NCBI RefSeq assembly: GCF_037969725.1
Contig: NZ_CP150203.1
Location: 1,752,001-1,816,000, forward strand
Direction: 5' to 3'
Length of the DNA stretch: 64,000 nt
Source: Paenibacillus sp. FSL W8-0426
GTDB taxonomy: Bacteria; Bacillota; Bacilli; Paenibacillales; Paenibacillaceae
A program made the translations under genes and the position numbers. The notes under the pieces were generated by a model. That model did no database searches and was not told the origin of the DNA. It saw only the letters and a list, made by a program, of their open reading frames with translations. Position 1 is the stretch's first letter, and the number at the start of each line of letters is the position of its first letter. This document shows, in pieces, positions 35,206 through 46,052 of the stretch.

Positions 35206-35991
35206 ATGATCGTATACGAGAGAGAGCATGATTTTGTTTTGACCACGCAGCATGAACATGGACTGGCAGCAGGTGAGCTCGCGGCACATTGGAAAACGGA
35301 ACTGCTGCCGGAGGGAACCCAGCGGGATGAACTCCTTCTGGCGACTAAAGAGCATGATCGAGGGTGGATTGAGCTTGATGCCGCTCCTTTCTGGAACGAT
35401 TACAGCCAGTCGCCGTATTCATTTCGGGATTTTCCGCTGCGCCCGCGATTTGTCTTTTATCGAAAGGGAGTCGAAGAAGTCTGCCAAAAGAGCCCGTATG
35501 CCGGCCTGCTCTGCAGCAAGATGTACACGGATCTGTTCCAGAAAACGTTGGGGGCCAGTCCGCAAGACGATGAAAACATCCGGAATTATCTTGAAACGGA
35601 GCGAGAGTACCAGCTTGCGTTGGAAATGCGGTTGGGCGGGGGAGAAGAGATGCAGCGGAGGGTCGAACGGGATGTGGGGATTATGCTGTTCTGCGACCAG
35701 CTAAGCCTGTTTCTGTGCATGGAAGAGCCGGGAACGCCCGCGGCGCGTTACGAATTTTTCTCGAAGGGGCTGACATGTTCGTTCGATGCTTGCGCAGGGC
35801 AAGTGATTCAGGCGGAATGGTTGTCCGGTGAAAAGGTGGGATTGTCTTATTTTCCGTTTGCGGAGGATTTTATCGTTACTTTGCCTTACAAATCCGTGCC
35901 GAAGGCGAGCATTCGCAAATTCGGCCTGCTGCAGGCGTATGGGCGTGCGGAGTGGAAGGAACGCAGGGTGCGGATTACGTCAATGACGTGA
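35206..35991 (+). CDS. DUF3891 family protein
   Basis: 261 residues. The N-terminal QHEHGLAAGELAAHW and LATKEHDRGWIELD give a His/Asp pattern typical of DUF3891, which resembles an HD-type metal site; YSFRDFPLRPR and CDQLSLFLC follow. Function is not established for the family. The start has GAAGGGTGA upstream. It is divergent from coaA, with 197 nt between. Confidence 0.8.
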   Translation: MIVYEREHDFVLTTQHEHGLAAGELAAHWKTELLPEGTQRDELLLATKEHDRGWIELDAAPFWNDYSQSPYSFRDFPLRPRFVFYRKGVEEVCQKSPYAGLLCSKMYTDLFQKTLGASPQDDENIRNYLETEREYQLALEMRLGGGEEMQRRVERDVGIMLFCDQLSLFLCMEEPGTPAARYEFFSKGLTCSFDACAGQVIQAEWLSGEKVGLSYFPFAEDFIVTLPYKSVPKASIRKFGLLQAYGRAEWKERRVRITSMT

Positions 35992-36105
35992 CGGCCTGAG
36001 CTAAGTCGGCGGACTGCGAGCTGTCAGGTGCGGTCCGCTTTTGTAATTTTTGAATATTCAGTCATCGATCGTTTGAGGATCAAGGCGTCAGGTAGGAGGA
36101 CTAGC

Positions 36106-36594
36106 ATGAGAGTGGAAATTTATACGATGTGCATGGTATGGGATAAAGCAGCCGGAAGGGTGCTGTTAATGAACCGGCCGGACCGGAAAGGTTTTCCGGG
36201 GTACATTGCGCCAGGGGGAAAGGTGGACTTTCCGGAGAGCATTGTGGACGGTGCCGTGCGGGAGGTCAGGGAAGAGACAGGGCTTCAGGTGAAGGAGATC
36301 ACGTATAAAGGGTTGGACGAATTTTGCGATCCTCTGCAGGAACTTCGCTATATGGTATTTAATTATGTAGCGACATCGTTCGAAGGGGAACTTCTGCCGG
36401 ACCCGCCTGAAGGCGAGCTGTTGTGGGTAGCGAAAGAACAGGCGCTTGAACTGCCGATGCAGGATTGGTTCGCCGAACGGTTTCCGCGATTTTTCGAAGA
36501 AGGCACGTTCGAGCGGAGTGTCATTTGGGAAAAGTCGACGCAGCGTACGTTAAAGGAAACGTTTATGACATTTAACGATGCCGTCATGAAGTAA
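36106..36594 (+). CDS. Nudix hydrolase, 8-oxo-dGTP diphosphatase-like
   Basis: 162 residues. The complete Nudix box GKVDFPESIVDGAVREVREETGL (positions about 39-61) carries the metal-binding REVREE. The preceding GYIAPGGK loop and the DPPEGELLWV stretch fit MutT/YtkD-type enzymes that clean oxidised nucleotides, but substrate range within the family is broad. ATG 36106 follows AGGAGG. Confidence 0.86.
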   Translation: MRVEIYTMCMVWDKAAGRVLLMNRPDRKGFPGYIAPGGKVDFPESIVDGAVREVREETGLQVKEITYKGLDEFCDPLQELRYMVFNYVATSFEGELLPDPPEGELLWVAKEQALELPMQDWFAERFPRFFEEGTFERSVIWEKSTQRTLKETFMTFNDAVMK

Positions 36595-36698
36595 AGGATG
36601 CTTGGTTTGCTATAGACCCATATTATCCTTTCTGTATATTCATATCCATATATTGTGATATAATGAAGATTGGCTTTGCTGAAAGAAGGAGGAAATCT

Positions 36699-36800
36699 AT
36701 GGGGATTACATATCAATCCGATGTAGAGGGAATCAAGCATGATCAAGTTGCGGAAGGCTATTTTATGAACGAAAAGGAATGCGCAAGGCTTCGGGCATGA
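36699..36800 (+). pseudogene. Possible remnant of a GNAT acetyltransferase gene
   Basis: A strong AAGGAGG site leads into an ATG at 36699 with only 33 codons. The start MGITYQSDVEGIKHDQVAEG resembles the N-terminus of GNAT enzymes that begin ITYxSxxEGI, but the frame then stops and no continuation is found in other frames up to 36958. It is either a decayed gene or a tiny peptide gene. Confidence 0.4.
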
Positions 36801-36958
36801 TGATCCGACATTATGCCAATCAAGCAGGGAAAGGCGAGGCATGAAATTTGTTTTGCATTTCAAACAGATCGTTAAGTACATACGTTATTAAGAATGAATG
36901 CTGGATTTCGCAAGCAAGGCGAAAAGAATATTGAATGGGGAAAAGGTGGAGAGTCGAA

Positions 36959-37444
36959 ATGAGGCTGTCGTTCCGGATCTTGAATTGGGAAGAAGAAAAA
37001 CCGTACGATCTATTATTGATGGCGGACCCTTCCAAAGCGATAGTTGACGAGTATCTGAATCGAGGCGTTTGTTTTATCGCGGAATATGAAGGAGAGATGG
37101 TGGGGGAATTCGTGCTGCTCAAAACCCGTCCGGAGACGGTGGAGATCGTCAACATTGCCGTTCAGGAGGAATTGCAAGGACAGGGTGTCGGCCGGCACAT
37201 GATCAAGGAAGCGATTAAGGCCGCACGCAAAATGGGCGGGAAAACCGTTGAGATTGGTACGGGGAATTCAAGTCTGCATCAATTGAAGCTCTATCAACGC
37301 TGCGGCTTCCGCATTGTGGGGGTCGATCGCGATTTCTTTATAAGGCATTATGATGAAGAGATTATTGAGGACGGTATTCGCTGCGTGGACATGATTCGTT
37401 TATCGATGGATCTGGAGCAGGTTGGAGAGGAGCATGAGGTATAG
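36959..37444 (+). CDS. GNAT-family N-acetyltransferase (YvbK-like)
   Basis: 161 residues. IVNIAVQEELQGQGVGRHMIKEAIKAA contains the acetyl-CoA loop QGQGVG; the C-terminal LHQLKLYQRCGFRIVGVDRDFF is typical of YvbK-type acetyltransferases. ATG 36959 follows AAAAGGTGGAG. The cupin gene starts directly after, so the two are probably cotranscribed. Substrate unknown. Confidence 0.86.
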   Translation: MRLSFRILNWEEEKPYDLLLMADPSKAIVDEYLNRGVCFIAEYEGEMVGEFVLLKTRPETVEIVNIAVQEELQGQGVGRHMIKEAIKAARKMGGKTVEIGTGNSSLHQLKLYQRCGFRIVGVDRDFFIRHYDEEIIEDGIRCVDMIRLSMDLEQVGEEHEV

Positions 37445-37455
37445 AAATTTATAGC

Positions 37456-37797
37456 TTGAATGTAGAGGACGGTCGTATCATTACGGCATTTGGAAGCGAG
37501 GGAGCTCAAATAACCCCGGTATTGAGAAGCATGGCGGATTGTCATGTAGCCTGCCTGAGACTTGCTGCCGGAGGTCATCTTGGTTTGCATCCTGCAGTAT
37601 CAGAGCAGGTGTTTCTGGTGCTGGAAGGTGAGGGATGGGTAGAAGGCGCCGATGGACAACATGAAAAGATCCGTGCAGGCGAGGCTGCTTATTGGAGAAA
37701 CGGAGAGAACCATCAATCCGGTTCCGATCAGGGCCTTACCGCGTTGTTGATTGAAGGAGAGAATTTGGCCATGCGCCTGGCTCTGCGGAAGCAATAA
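37456..37797 (+). CDS. Small cupin-domain protein
   Basis: 113 residues from TTG 37456. One cupin barrel: HLGLHPAVSEQVFLVLEGEGWV holds the His and Glu of motif 1, and GEAAYWRNGENHQSG motif 2 with a late His. The annotated TTG has only GAGG 16 nt upstream. The open frame continues upstream to 37438, and family-like residues (IEIYS) precede the TTG; the codon at the expected start, 37441, is ATA behind GGAGAGGAG. The true start is therefore in doubt. Function unknown. Confidence 0.75.
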   Translation: MNVEDGRIITAFGSEGAQITPVLRSMADCHVACLRLAAGGHLGLHPAVSEQVFLVLEGEGWVEGADGQHEKIRAGEAAYWRNGENHQSGSDQGLTALLIEGENLAMRLALRKQ

Positions 37798-37863
37798 AAG
37801 GGGACGAGCGTAAAGTTAGTGTATGGCGCAAACCTGAACAGGAACGAGTAAAGGAGCCGATCC

Positions 37864-38316
37864 ATGAATCGACATACACACTTGGGTGTTTATGGTTTGA
37901 TCGAATGCGAAGGGAAATTTTTGCTGATTCGCAAAGCGCGAGGCGCTTATCAAGGGAAATGGGATTTGCCGGGCGGCAGGCCCGAATTCGGCGAATCTCC
38001 GGAATCTGCCTTGCATCGCGAGATTGAAGAGGAAACAGGGCTCACGGATGTTGAAGTCGCTATCTACGGTGCTCAATCCAACGTCGTTCACTGGTTGTAT
38101 CAGGGGCAACCCGAAGAACTGTATCATATAGGCATTCTGTATGATGTGAGATTGAAGTTTGCGACAGATGCGACGAAGATCAGAAAAGAACCGGACGGAC
38201 ACGATTCGCTCGGTGCCGGCTGGTTTACGCGGGATCAAGTTCACGAGGTAGCTTTAACCCCTTTTGCGGAGCACATGCTACGTAATCATGTTCAGGCGAG
38301 TTCTCGAAACGAATGA
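37864..38316 (+). CDS. Nudix hydrolase
   Basis: 150 residues. Nudix box around residues 40-62 (GGRPEFGESPESALHREIEEE, split by GESPES) with metal-binding HREIEEETGL; a VIRKARGAYQGKWDLPGG-like lead is read as LLIRKARGAYQGKWDLPGG. The GKWDLPGG pattern is that of ADP-ribose or MutT-like pyrophosphatases. The ATG has AAGGAG upstream. It ends about 190 nt before the tRNA gene; no terminator is evident after it. Confidence 0.86.
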   Translation: MNRHTHLGVYGLIECEGKFLLIRKARGAYQGKWDLPGGRPEFGESPESALHREIEEETGLTDVEVAIYGAQSNVVHWLYQGQPEELYHIGILYDVRLKFATDATKIRKEPDGHDSLGAGWFTRDQVHEVALTPFAEHMLRNHVQASSRNE

Positions 38317-38387
38317 AACTGGAGAGAAGTATCGTTTACGTAGGCACGGTTTCTGAAGCCTTCTTTCTATTTTGCTTCTGTTAAATA

Positions 38388-38417
38388 TTGCAAGAATGCT
38401 AATGTATGCGCTATAAT
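38388..38417 (+). promoter_or_regulatory. Sigma-A promoter of the tRNA-Pro gene
   Basis: TTGCAA (38388-38393) and a perfect TATAAT (38412-38417) with 18 nt between. The tRNA begins about 88 nt downstream. Confidence 0.65.
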
Positions 38418-38504
38418 AGGGTCATACGTGGCAGTCGGTTTGGGTAAGACGAATAGAACTGCCGCATAGGGAAACAGTGCATGGGGCTGGAAACTGGCCA
38501 ATAT

Positions 38505-38578
38505 CGGGGTATAGCGCAGCCTGGTAGCGCGCACCCTTGGGGTGGGTGAGGTCGTGGGTTCAAATCCCGCTACTCCGA
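38505..38578 (+). tRNA. tRNA-Pro (anticodon GGG)
   Basis: Complete cloverleaf of 74 nt. The acceptor stem is CGGGGTA/TACTCCG with one G-U pair, the D arm GCGC...GCGC, the anticodon stem CACCC/GGGTG with loop TTGGGGT (anticodon GGG), and the T arm GTGGG-TTCAAAT-CCCGC. The discriminator is A and CCA is not encoded. It reads CCC and CCU codons. Confidence 0.95.
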
Positions 38579-38673
38579 TTGTCATTTTCTTTGGCCTATT
38601 GTAAGGGAGTTCACTTTGGAAAATCGATGAGCAATTGATCTATAACGCGCGATACATTAAATGGAGAGCATAC

Positions 38674-38716
38674 AATACTTCTCATGTTGGATCATTCCAA
38701 TGTGAGAAGTATTTTT
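38674..38716 (+). terminator. Intrinsic terminator of the tRNA-Pro gene
   Basis: AATACTTCTCA and TGAGAAGTATT form a long stem extended by TTGGA/TCCAA, followed by TTT. It makes the tRNA a single-gene unit with its own promoter. Confidence 0.9.
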
Positions 38717-39375
38717 GTTGTCCCTACACATGCGGGTGAGGCCCGAGGCTGACCTATAAAACTTTATATAACAATTAGTTATATGTTATTATACTATTTA
38801 GGCATAAATTACGAGGCAAACTTTGGTTTTAAGCATACGATGGAACATCAAAAAGCTTCTTGACAGCGAACTTGAAGAATCACGATTTCACCAAAACGTG
38901 GATAAACGGCCCGTGCCCGGCTTATTTTACATAATTGCGGCACGGACGGGTGAAGGGTTCCATGACAGGTCGAAATCCTTCACGATGCTAAAATCCGATG
39001 ATGGGCAATGAATTGCATGTAAACCTATTTTTTTGCGAGCTGCTGTTTGTTCAAGGACATAATGGTCCAAAATTATATCAGGAGTCCTTTTTTTAAAGTG
39101 TTTTATGCCGTAATGCTCCGATTCATCTAATTTATGCATCAATCGGACTAAAAATAGGAAATGCTCCTGAGCGAGAAAGTTTATAGAATGGTATTAGAAA
39201 CATGAACTTCATCACAGCATGATCGAAGAAAGTGTGGCCCTCGAACGGATCAGGACAATACTCGATATCTGTGCGATGGCATACCGAAAAAAACTTGTTT
39301 TGAGCATTTTTGAAAACGCAGACAAACGTTGACGGAAGCGTCGGAACAACGTAATTGCCACAGTCAGCACGATGA
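38717..39375. other. AT-rich stretch without a recognisable gene
   Basis: About 660 nt between the tRNA terminator and the odhA promoter. Only short open frames are present (for example minus-strand ones of 84 and 71 codons at 39386-39132 and 39142-38927) without ribosome binding sites or family similarity. It may be a decayed gene or simply spacer. Confidence 0.5.
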
Positions 39376-39405
39376 TTGGACTTCATGAAAAATTTCGCTT
39401 AAAAT
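39376..39405 (+). promoter_or_regulatory. Candidate sigma-A promoter of odhAB
   Basis: TTGGAC (39376-39381) and TAAAAT (39400-39405) with 18 nt between, about 75 nt before the odhA start codon. Confidence 0.45.
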
Positions 39406-39480
39406 GTTGATCGAACGCGAATTTAGGCGGTCAATGATTTCCGTCAAAACAACGACTAAATCAAGACGGAGGGAACGTCG

Positions 39481-42354
39481 ATGACGATCGAGGAAGGCAA
39501 CAAGAAACCCTGGGAGAGTTACTATGGACCTAACCTGGGATACGTACAGGAGCAATACGAATTATTTTCTCAAGATCCAGGATCGGTAACCCCGGCCTAT
39601 CAGGAATTGTTTGAACAATGGGGTGCTCCGCCGATGCCCGGCAGAGATGCACATATAGCCACGCAATCTGGTTCTGCCCAAAACGCGACCGGAAGCGTGG
39701 ATATCCAATTATTACAGAAAGCGGTTACAGCGGGTAAGCTGGTATGGAATATCCGGACTTACGGTCACCTTGCTGCGGACATCGATCCGCTTGGCATCAG
39801 TGAGTCGGCGGATACATCGCTGTTGGAACCAGAGCATTTCGAATTGAACGAAGAGGACCTCAAGGCGTTGCCGGCTTCCCTGATCTGGGAAGGCGCTGAC
39901 GGCCAGACGTTAAACGGATGGGATGCCATTCAACGTTTGCGCCAGATTTACACGGGGCCGATTGCTTATGAATTCAGCCATGTCCATGACGTCCGTGAAC
40001 GCGAATGGTTGAACCGGCGGGCGGAATCCCGGACGTCTCCGGCTCCGCTTACCCATGAGGAACGCAAGGCATTGCTGAAACGTCTCGTGGAAGCCGAGCA
40101 GTTCGAGGATTTCCTTCATAAAACATTTGTGGGTCAGAAGCGTTTCTCCATCGAAGGTAACGACGTGCTCGTACCGATGCTGGATGAAGCTGTGCGAATC
40201 ATGGCGCATTCGGGCTCAAGCCACATCCTGATGGGGATGGCTCACCGCGGTCGTCTGAACGTCCTTGCCCACGTGCTGGGGAAACCTTATAGCAAAATTT
40301 TCGCTGAATTTCATCATTCCCCGAACAAGGATCTCGTTCCGTCGGAAGGTTCGACCGGCATCAATTACGGCTGGACGGGGGATGTCAAATATCACTTAGG
40401 GGCCAATCGCTACGTCAAAGAAGGCGAAACGGTGCAGGCTCGCTTGACGCTTGCCAACAATCCGAGCCACTTGGAATACGTCAATCCGGTAGTGCAAGGG
40501 TTTGCCCGTGCCGCACAGGACGATCGCAGAGACCCAGGCTATCCGAAACAGGACGTAAGCAAAGCGGCAACCATTCTGATGCACGGCGACGCAGCATTCC
40601 CGGGTGAGGGAATCGTGGCGGAAACGCTCAATTTCAAAGCATTGCCAGGGTATCAAAATGGCGGGACCATTCACATTATCGTTAACAACCGCCTCGGGTT
40701 TACGACCGATAGTTCCGATTCGCGATCCACATATTACGCCAGTGACCTTGCGAAAGGGTATGAAATCCCGATCGTGCACGTCAATGCCGACAACCCGGAA
40801 GCGTGTATCGCGGCCATTCGCATGGCGGCTGAGTATCGCAATCGTTTCAAAAAGGATTTCCTGATCGACCTGATCGGGTACCGCCGTTACGGCCATAACG
40901 AAACGGACGATCCGGAAACGACGCAGCCGACCGTATACGAAAAAGTGAAAAACCATCCGACCGTCAGCCATCTGTATCAGGATCAGCTGAAAAAGGATGC
41001 CATTGTCGACGATGCCCTGATCGGGAGCATTCGCGAGGATGTAGGCAATCGTTTGAAAGAAGCTTATGAGCAGATGAAAAACAATGAAGTACGTGAGAAA
41101 GGGCAGCTGCAAGCTGCGCAGCCGGAAGCCGTATCTCTCATGCCAACGGCGGTTCCGCTGGACCGATTGCGCGGCATCAATGCCGATTTGCTCAAATGGC
41201 CGGAAAACTTCAACGTGTATCCGAAGCTGCAGCGTATTTTGCAGCGTCGCAAAACGGCGCTGAACGAAGGGGAAAAGGTCGATTGGAGCCTTGCGGAAAC
41301 GCTGGCCTTCGCGACCATTATCGCCGACGGCAAACCGATTCGGATCAGCGGGCAGGACGCGGAGCGCGCCACGTTCGCTCACCGGAATCTTGTGCTTCAC
41401 GATGCGGTCAACGGGTCGAAATATTGCCCGCTTCACCATCTGCCGCAGGCGAAAGCTTCGTTTGCCATCTACAACAGCCCGCTTTCCGAAGAATCGGTGT
41501 TAGGCTTCGAATACGGCTATAACGTGTACTCCCCGGAGACGCTAGTGATCTGGGAAGCGCAATTCGGCGATTTTGCCAACTGTGCGCAAGTTATTTTCGA
41601 CCAGTTCGTATCTGCAGGCCGCGCCAAATGGTCGCAAAAATCAAGCCTGGTCATGCTGCTTCCGCACGGCAATGAAGGTCAAGGTCCGGAACATACCAGT
41701 GCCCGGTTGGAGCGTTTCCTGCAGCTCGCGGCCGAGGATAACATGATGATCGTAAACCTGAGCAGATCGTCGCAATATTTCCATTTGCTGCGCCGCCAGG
41801 CTTCGCTGACCGACACCGAAGACGCCAAACCGCTTGTCATGATGTCGCCGAAAAGCCTGATCCGCAATCCGCGTGTGGCTGCTCCGGCATCGGAATTCAG
41901 CGAAGGCCGCTTCGAACCGATTCTGGAACAAGCAGGCCTGGGGACGAAACCGGATCGCGTTGAACGCATCGTACTGTGCAGCGGCAAAATCGCCATCGAT
42001 CTGGAAGATGCGATCGAAAAAGACAAGAACGATTGGTCATGGCTCCACATTATCCGTGTTGAGCAGCTCTACCCGTTCCCTGCCGAAGAAATCAAGCGTG
42101 TGCTGGCCCGTTTCAGCAATGCGAAGGAACTGGTGTGGGTGCAGGAAGAAAATAAAAACATGGGCGCATGGACGTACATGGAACCTCGCCTCCGCGAGAT
42201 TGCTCCGGAAGGGACAACAGTGCGCTATGAAGGCCGTCCTGAGCATGCAAGCCCATCCAGCGGGTATCAGCGCGTACACAGCCTGGAACAGCAGCAGATC
42301 ATTACGGCAACCTTGAAGCAAATGACAAAGAACAATATTCCACTGGGGAGGTAA
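39481..42354 (+). CDS. odhA: 2-oxoglutarate dehydrogenase E1 component
   Basis: 957 residues, the expected size of the Bacillus-type E1. It decarboxylates 2-oxoglutarate with thiamine diphosphate and passes the succinyl group to the E2 lipoyl arm in the TCA cycle. The N-terminus carries the E2-contact stretch ([14 protein letters not shown]), [15 protein letters not shown] holds active-site His residues, and [17 protein letters not shown] with VNNRLGF is the thiamine diphosphate site; [21 protein letters not shown] lies in the C-terminal half. The start follows GGAGGG. odhB begins 5 nt after its stop. Confidence 0.95.
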   Translation: MTIEEGNKKPWESYYGPNLGYVQEQYELFSQDPGSVTPAYQELFEQWGAPPMPGRDAHIATQSGSAQNATGSVDIQLLQKAVTAGKLVWNIRTYGHLAADIDPLGISESADTSLLEPEHFELNEEDLKALPASLIWEGADGQTLNGWDAIQRLRQIYTGPIAYEFSHVHDVREREWLNRRAESRTSPAPLTHEERKALLKRLVEAEQFEDFLHKTFVGQKRFSIEGNDVLVPMLDEAVRIMAHSGSSHILMGMAHRGRLNVLAHVLGKPYSKIFAEFHHSPNKDLVPSEGSTGINYGWTGDVKYHLGANRYVKEGETVQARLTLANNPSHLEYVNPVVQGFARAAQDDRRDPGYPKQDVSKAATILMHGDAAFPGEGIVAETLNFKALPGYQNGGTIHIIVNNRLGFTTDSSDSRSTYYASDLAKGYEIPIVHVNADNPEACIAAIRMAAEYRNRFKKDFLIDLIGYRRYGHNETDDPETTQPTVYEKVKNHPTVSHLYQDQLKKDAIVDDALIGSIREDVGNRLKEAYEQMKNNEVREKGQLQAAQPEAVSLMPTAVPLDRLRGINADLLKWPENFNVYPKLQRILQRRKTALNEGEKVDWSLAETLAFATIIADGKPIRISGQDAERATFAHRNLVLHDAVNGSKYCPLHHLPQAKASFAIYNSPLSEESVLGFEYGYNVYSPETLVIWEAQFGDFANCAQVIFDQFVSAGRAKWSQKSSLVMLLPHGNEGQGPEHTSARLERFLQLAAEDNMMIVNLSRSSQYFHLLRRQASLTDTEDAKPLVMMSPKSLIRNPRVAAPASEFSEGRFEPILEQAGLGTKPDRVERIVLCSGKIAIDLEDAIEKDKNDWSWLHIIRVEQLYPFPAEEIKRVLARFSNAKELVWVQEENKNMGAWTYMEPRLREIAPEGTTVRYEGRPEHASPSSGYQRVHSLEQQQIITATLKQMTKNNIPLGR

Positions 42355-42359
42355 CAGCT

Positions 42360-43625
<1,266 letters not shown>

Positions 43626-43695
43626 TATAGGCGTACAAGCAGGTAAGCGATGATGCTTTCATAAGCACTTATTGACATTTCAAAAGAATGAACGA

Positions 43696-43747
43696 AGAAG
43701 CCCCTGATTTGGAACACAGTTTGTGCTGTGTCCGGTCGGGGGCTTCT
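43696..43747. terminator. Bidirectional intrinsic terminator
   Basis: AGAAGCCCC pairs with GGGGCTTCT around an inner ACACAG/CTGTGT stem. It lies between the convergent odhB and alpha/beta hydrolase genes. Confidence 0.85.
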
Positions 43748-43772
43748 GTCTTTGATATAGTTAACGTGTCCC

Positions 43773-44774
43773 TCACAAGGAGTCGGCCGGAAAATTGTCG
43801 GCGATTGCGTTTGTTTCTGTGTCTGTGTCTGCAGCAGCGCCGCTGAGCAACGGTAAATGCCGTTCCAGCCATTCCAGGATGTCCTGGGTAACCTCCGCTC
43901 GGTTCGTTTCGTGCAGCATTTCATGGCGTCCACCCGGGTACAGGCGAACCTCGATATCTTGCAGCTGCAGCTTGCGGTATTGGGCAACCAGGTTCTGAAC
44001 GCCTTTGCCATGCAAGCCAACCGGGTCCTGTTCGCCGGAAAACAGGAAAACGGGTTTATCTTTGGGGATGCCCGCCATGTTATGGGGAAGATGGATTTCC
44101 AGCAGCAGCCGGAAAAAATCCCGGAAAAATCCTGCAGTGCAGATCGTGCCGCACATGGGGTCATCAATAAATTTTTTGACTTCGGCCTGATCTCTGGAGA
44201 GCCAGTCAAAAGGCGTTGCCGCAGGGCGGAACGCGCGATTAAAGCCGCCAAATACGATGGCGTTAAGCAGCAAGCTATGGTGCGCGGCCCCTTGGAGGCT
44301 GCATTGCAGCCAGGCCAGTTTTTCACCCAATTGCAGCAGGCTGCGTTTGCCGTTGGTACCCGACAAAATAAAGGCGGCATAACGTTCATGACCCGCATAC
44401 ATGAGATGCTGAACCAAAAAAGACCCCATGCTATGTCCCATCAAAATGATGGGTACCCCCGGATGCTCCTGGGCGGCTACTTCCCCCAGGTTCATCATGT
44501 CGCTTGCCATCCAGTGAAATGCATCAGAGCCTGCATCGCCCAGCATATCCGGGCTTCCAGCCGTTTTTCCATGCCCACGGTGGTCATTGGCATATACGGC
44601 GTATCCGCTTTGCGTGAGCGATTGGGCAAACTCTGCATATCTGGCCGCGGTTTCAGCCATGCCATGTCCAATCTGGAGCACGCCTTTAACGGAAGTATCC
44701 GAAGAGGGCAGCCAACGATACACATGGATTCGGCTCCCGTCATTGGCGATGAGGTCAAAGGTCGATTCCTGCAT
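43773..44774 (-). CDS. Alpha/beta hydrolase, monoacylglycerol-lipase-like
   Basis: 333 residues. Nucleophile elbow ILMGHSMGSFL (Ser near residue 113), acid Asp in FSGEQDPVG and the catalytic His in YPGGRHEMLHE, with VLQIGHGMAETAARYAEFA forming the oxyanion-hole loop; this set matches the monoacylglycerol lipase / lysophospholipase group (Hydrolase_4). ATG 44774 is preferred for its GGGAG spacing of 8 nt; ATG 44780 is closer. It follows manA by 57 nt on the same strand. The C-terminal 25 residues are low-complexity Ala/Asp/Thr. Confidence 0.86.
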   Translation of the reverse strand: MQESTFDLIANDGSRIHVYRWLPSSDTSVKGVLQIGHGMAETAARYAEFAQSLTQSGYAVYANDHRGHGKTAGSPDMLGDAGSDAFHWMASDMMNLGEVAAQEHPGVPIILMGHSMGSFLVQHLMYAGHERYAAFILSGTNGKRSLLQLGEKLAWLQCSLQGAAHHSLLLNAIVFGGFNRAFRPAATPFDWLSRDQAEVKKFIDDPMCGTICTAGFFRDFFRLLLEIHLPHNMAGIPKDKPVFLFSGEQDPVGLHGKGVQNLVAQYRKLQLQDIEVRLYPGGRHEMLHETNRAEVTQDILEWLERHLPLLSGAAADTDTETNAIADNFPADSL

Positions 44775-44831
44775 GAGCATAGCTCCCTTCTTCATGATAC
44801 AAACCTCGTTCTTATTCCCGTCCGATGTCAA

Positions 44832-45809
44832 TTAAGGAAGGTAAGAACGGAGCACAGTGGCGTTCCCATCCATCGTATAGGCGCCAAGATTGGCCGGAAG
44901 CAGGTAACATTGCCCTGCCTTCAGTTCGACGCGCTCCGCGTCGCTGTTGCCCCATCTCAGCAAACCGCTGCCGTCGCAAACGACGAGAATGGTGAAGCTT
45001 TCCGCATCCGTGGTGAGCTCCCATTGATTGCGCACGACGCCTTTTTCGACGACGAAATAAGGGCATTCCGCAAGTTTCAGCCATTCTCCCGGAACGGCGT
45101 TGCCTGTTTTCATCGTTGTGGCACCTGCGCCTTCGTAAGCCGTTACGTTAAGGGAATCCTCAATGTGCAGTTCGCGCGGCTTTCCGTCAAGGCCAGGACG
45201 ATTGTAGTCGTAGAGGCGATAAGTGGTGTCCGAGTTTTGCTGGATTTCGGCGACGACCACGCCAGCGCAAAGGGCGTGAACCGTTCCCGCAGGGATAAAG
45301 AACGTGTCGCCTGCTTCAACGGGAACTTGGCGCAGCGTATCCATCACCGTTCCGTTTTCCAACGCGGATTTCAACGTTTCCCGATCCACGCCGTCGTTCA
45401 GGCCATAAATGATGTGCGCGCCCGGTTTGGCGTCGAGTACGTACCACATTTCTGTTTTGCCGAGCTCGCCTGGAGGAAGTTCTGCGTAGTCGTCGGTCGG
45501 ATGGACTTGAACGGACAAATCGTCATTGCAGTCCAGCAGTTTGATTAGAAGTGGGAAGCGTCCGCCTTTTTTTGAAACGCCTTTGGTTCCGAGCCATTCC
45601 GTGCCGAGCAGTTCGCGCACTTCATCCAAGCCTTTTCCCGCCAACTCGCCGTTGATCACTTTCGTTGTTCCGTTCGGATGATCCGCAATCATCCAGCCTT
45701 CGCCGATATGTCCTTCGGGCGGGGTCAGGCCGAATTGCTCCAGCGCACGCCCTCCCCATACGCGCTCTTTAAATTCAGGTTGAAATTGCAAAGGATATGG
45801 TTTGGTCAT
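44832..45809 (-). CDS. manA: Mannose-6-phosphate isomerase, class I short form
   Basis: 325 residues. It interconverts mannose-6-phosphate and fructose-6-phosphate. Zinc ligands: QVHPTDDYAE (near residue 95), GKTEMWYVLDA and GTVHALCAG (about 174), as in ManA/Pmi of Bacillus (about 315 residues). AGGAGAG precedes the ATG. A perfect palindrome lies about 50-70 nt upstream of the start. The alpha/beta hydrolase gene follows on the same strand. Confidence 0.93.
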   Translation of the reverse strand: MTKPYPLQFQPEFKERVWGGRALEQFGLTPPEGHIGEGWMIADHPNGTTKVINGELAGKGLDEVRELLGTEWLGTKGVSKKGGRFPLLIKLLDCNDDLSVQVHPTDDYAELPPGELGKTEMWYVLDAKPGAHIIYGLNDGVDRETLKSALENGTVMDTLRQVPVEAGDTFFIPAGTVHALCAGVVVAEIQQNSDTTYRLYDYNRPGLDGKPRELHIEDSLNVTAYEGAGATTMKTGNAVPGEWLKLAECPYFVVEKGVVRNQWELTTDAESFTILVVCDGSGLLRWGNSDAERVELKAGQCYLLPANLGAYTMDGNATVLRSYLP

Positions 45810-45859
45810 CGTATAGTTCTCTCCTCTATTATATAAAATGGCGAATCACTTTAATCAGC

Positions 45860-45880
45860 ACATGTTGATGTACAACATGT
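45860..45880. promoter_or_regulatory. Palindromic operator candidate upstream of manA
   Basis: ACATGTTG (45860-45867) and CAACATGT (45873-45880) form a perfect 8-bp inverted repeat around a 5-nt spacer. It lies 51 nt upstream of the manA start codon, at or near where its promoter should be. A candidate TATAAT box in the minus-strand sense lies between it and the gene. Confidence 0.45.
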
Positions 45881-46052
45881 ATACGGTTGCATGATGATAT
45901 GTAAAGCAGGCCATTGCGCCAAAGGCATCAAACCGGGCCTAAGAGCTGGAATGGATTCTGTTGGCAGACAGCGGCATGCAGTATAGAACGACAGGATGAC
46001 AGTAGGCAAGGGCTAAATGCTGCGCTTAGTCCTTTAGACCGTGGCCGTGCAA

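Noticed and set aside
38367..38585. Minus-strand open frame of 72 codons
   Set aside because: Its start MTIGVAGFEPTTSPTPRVRA is the well-known false translation of a tRNA-Pro gene on the opposite strand.
43857..45548. Plus-strand open frame of 563 codons opposite manA and the alpha/beta hydrolase
   Set aside because: It is antisense to two genes with full motif sets and itself shows no family similarity.
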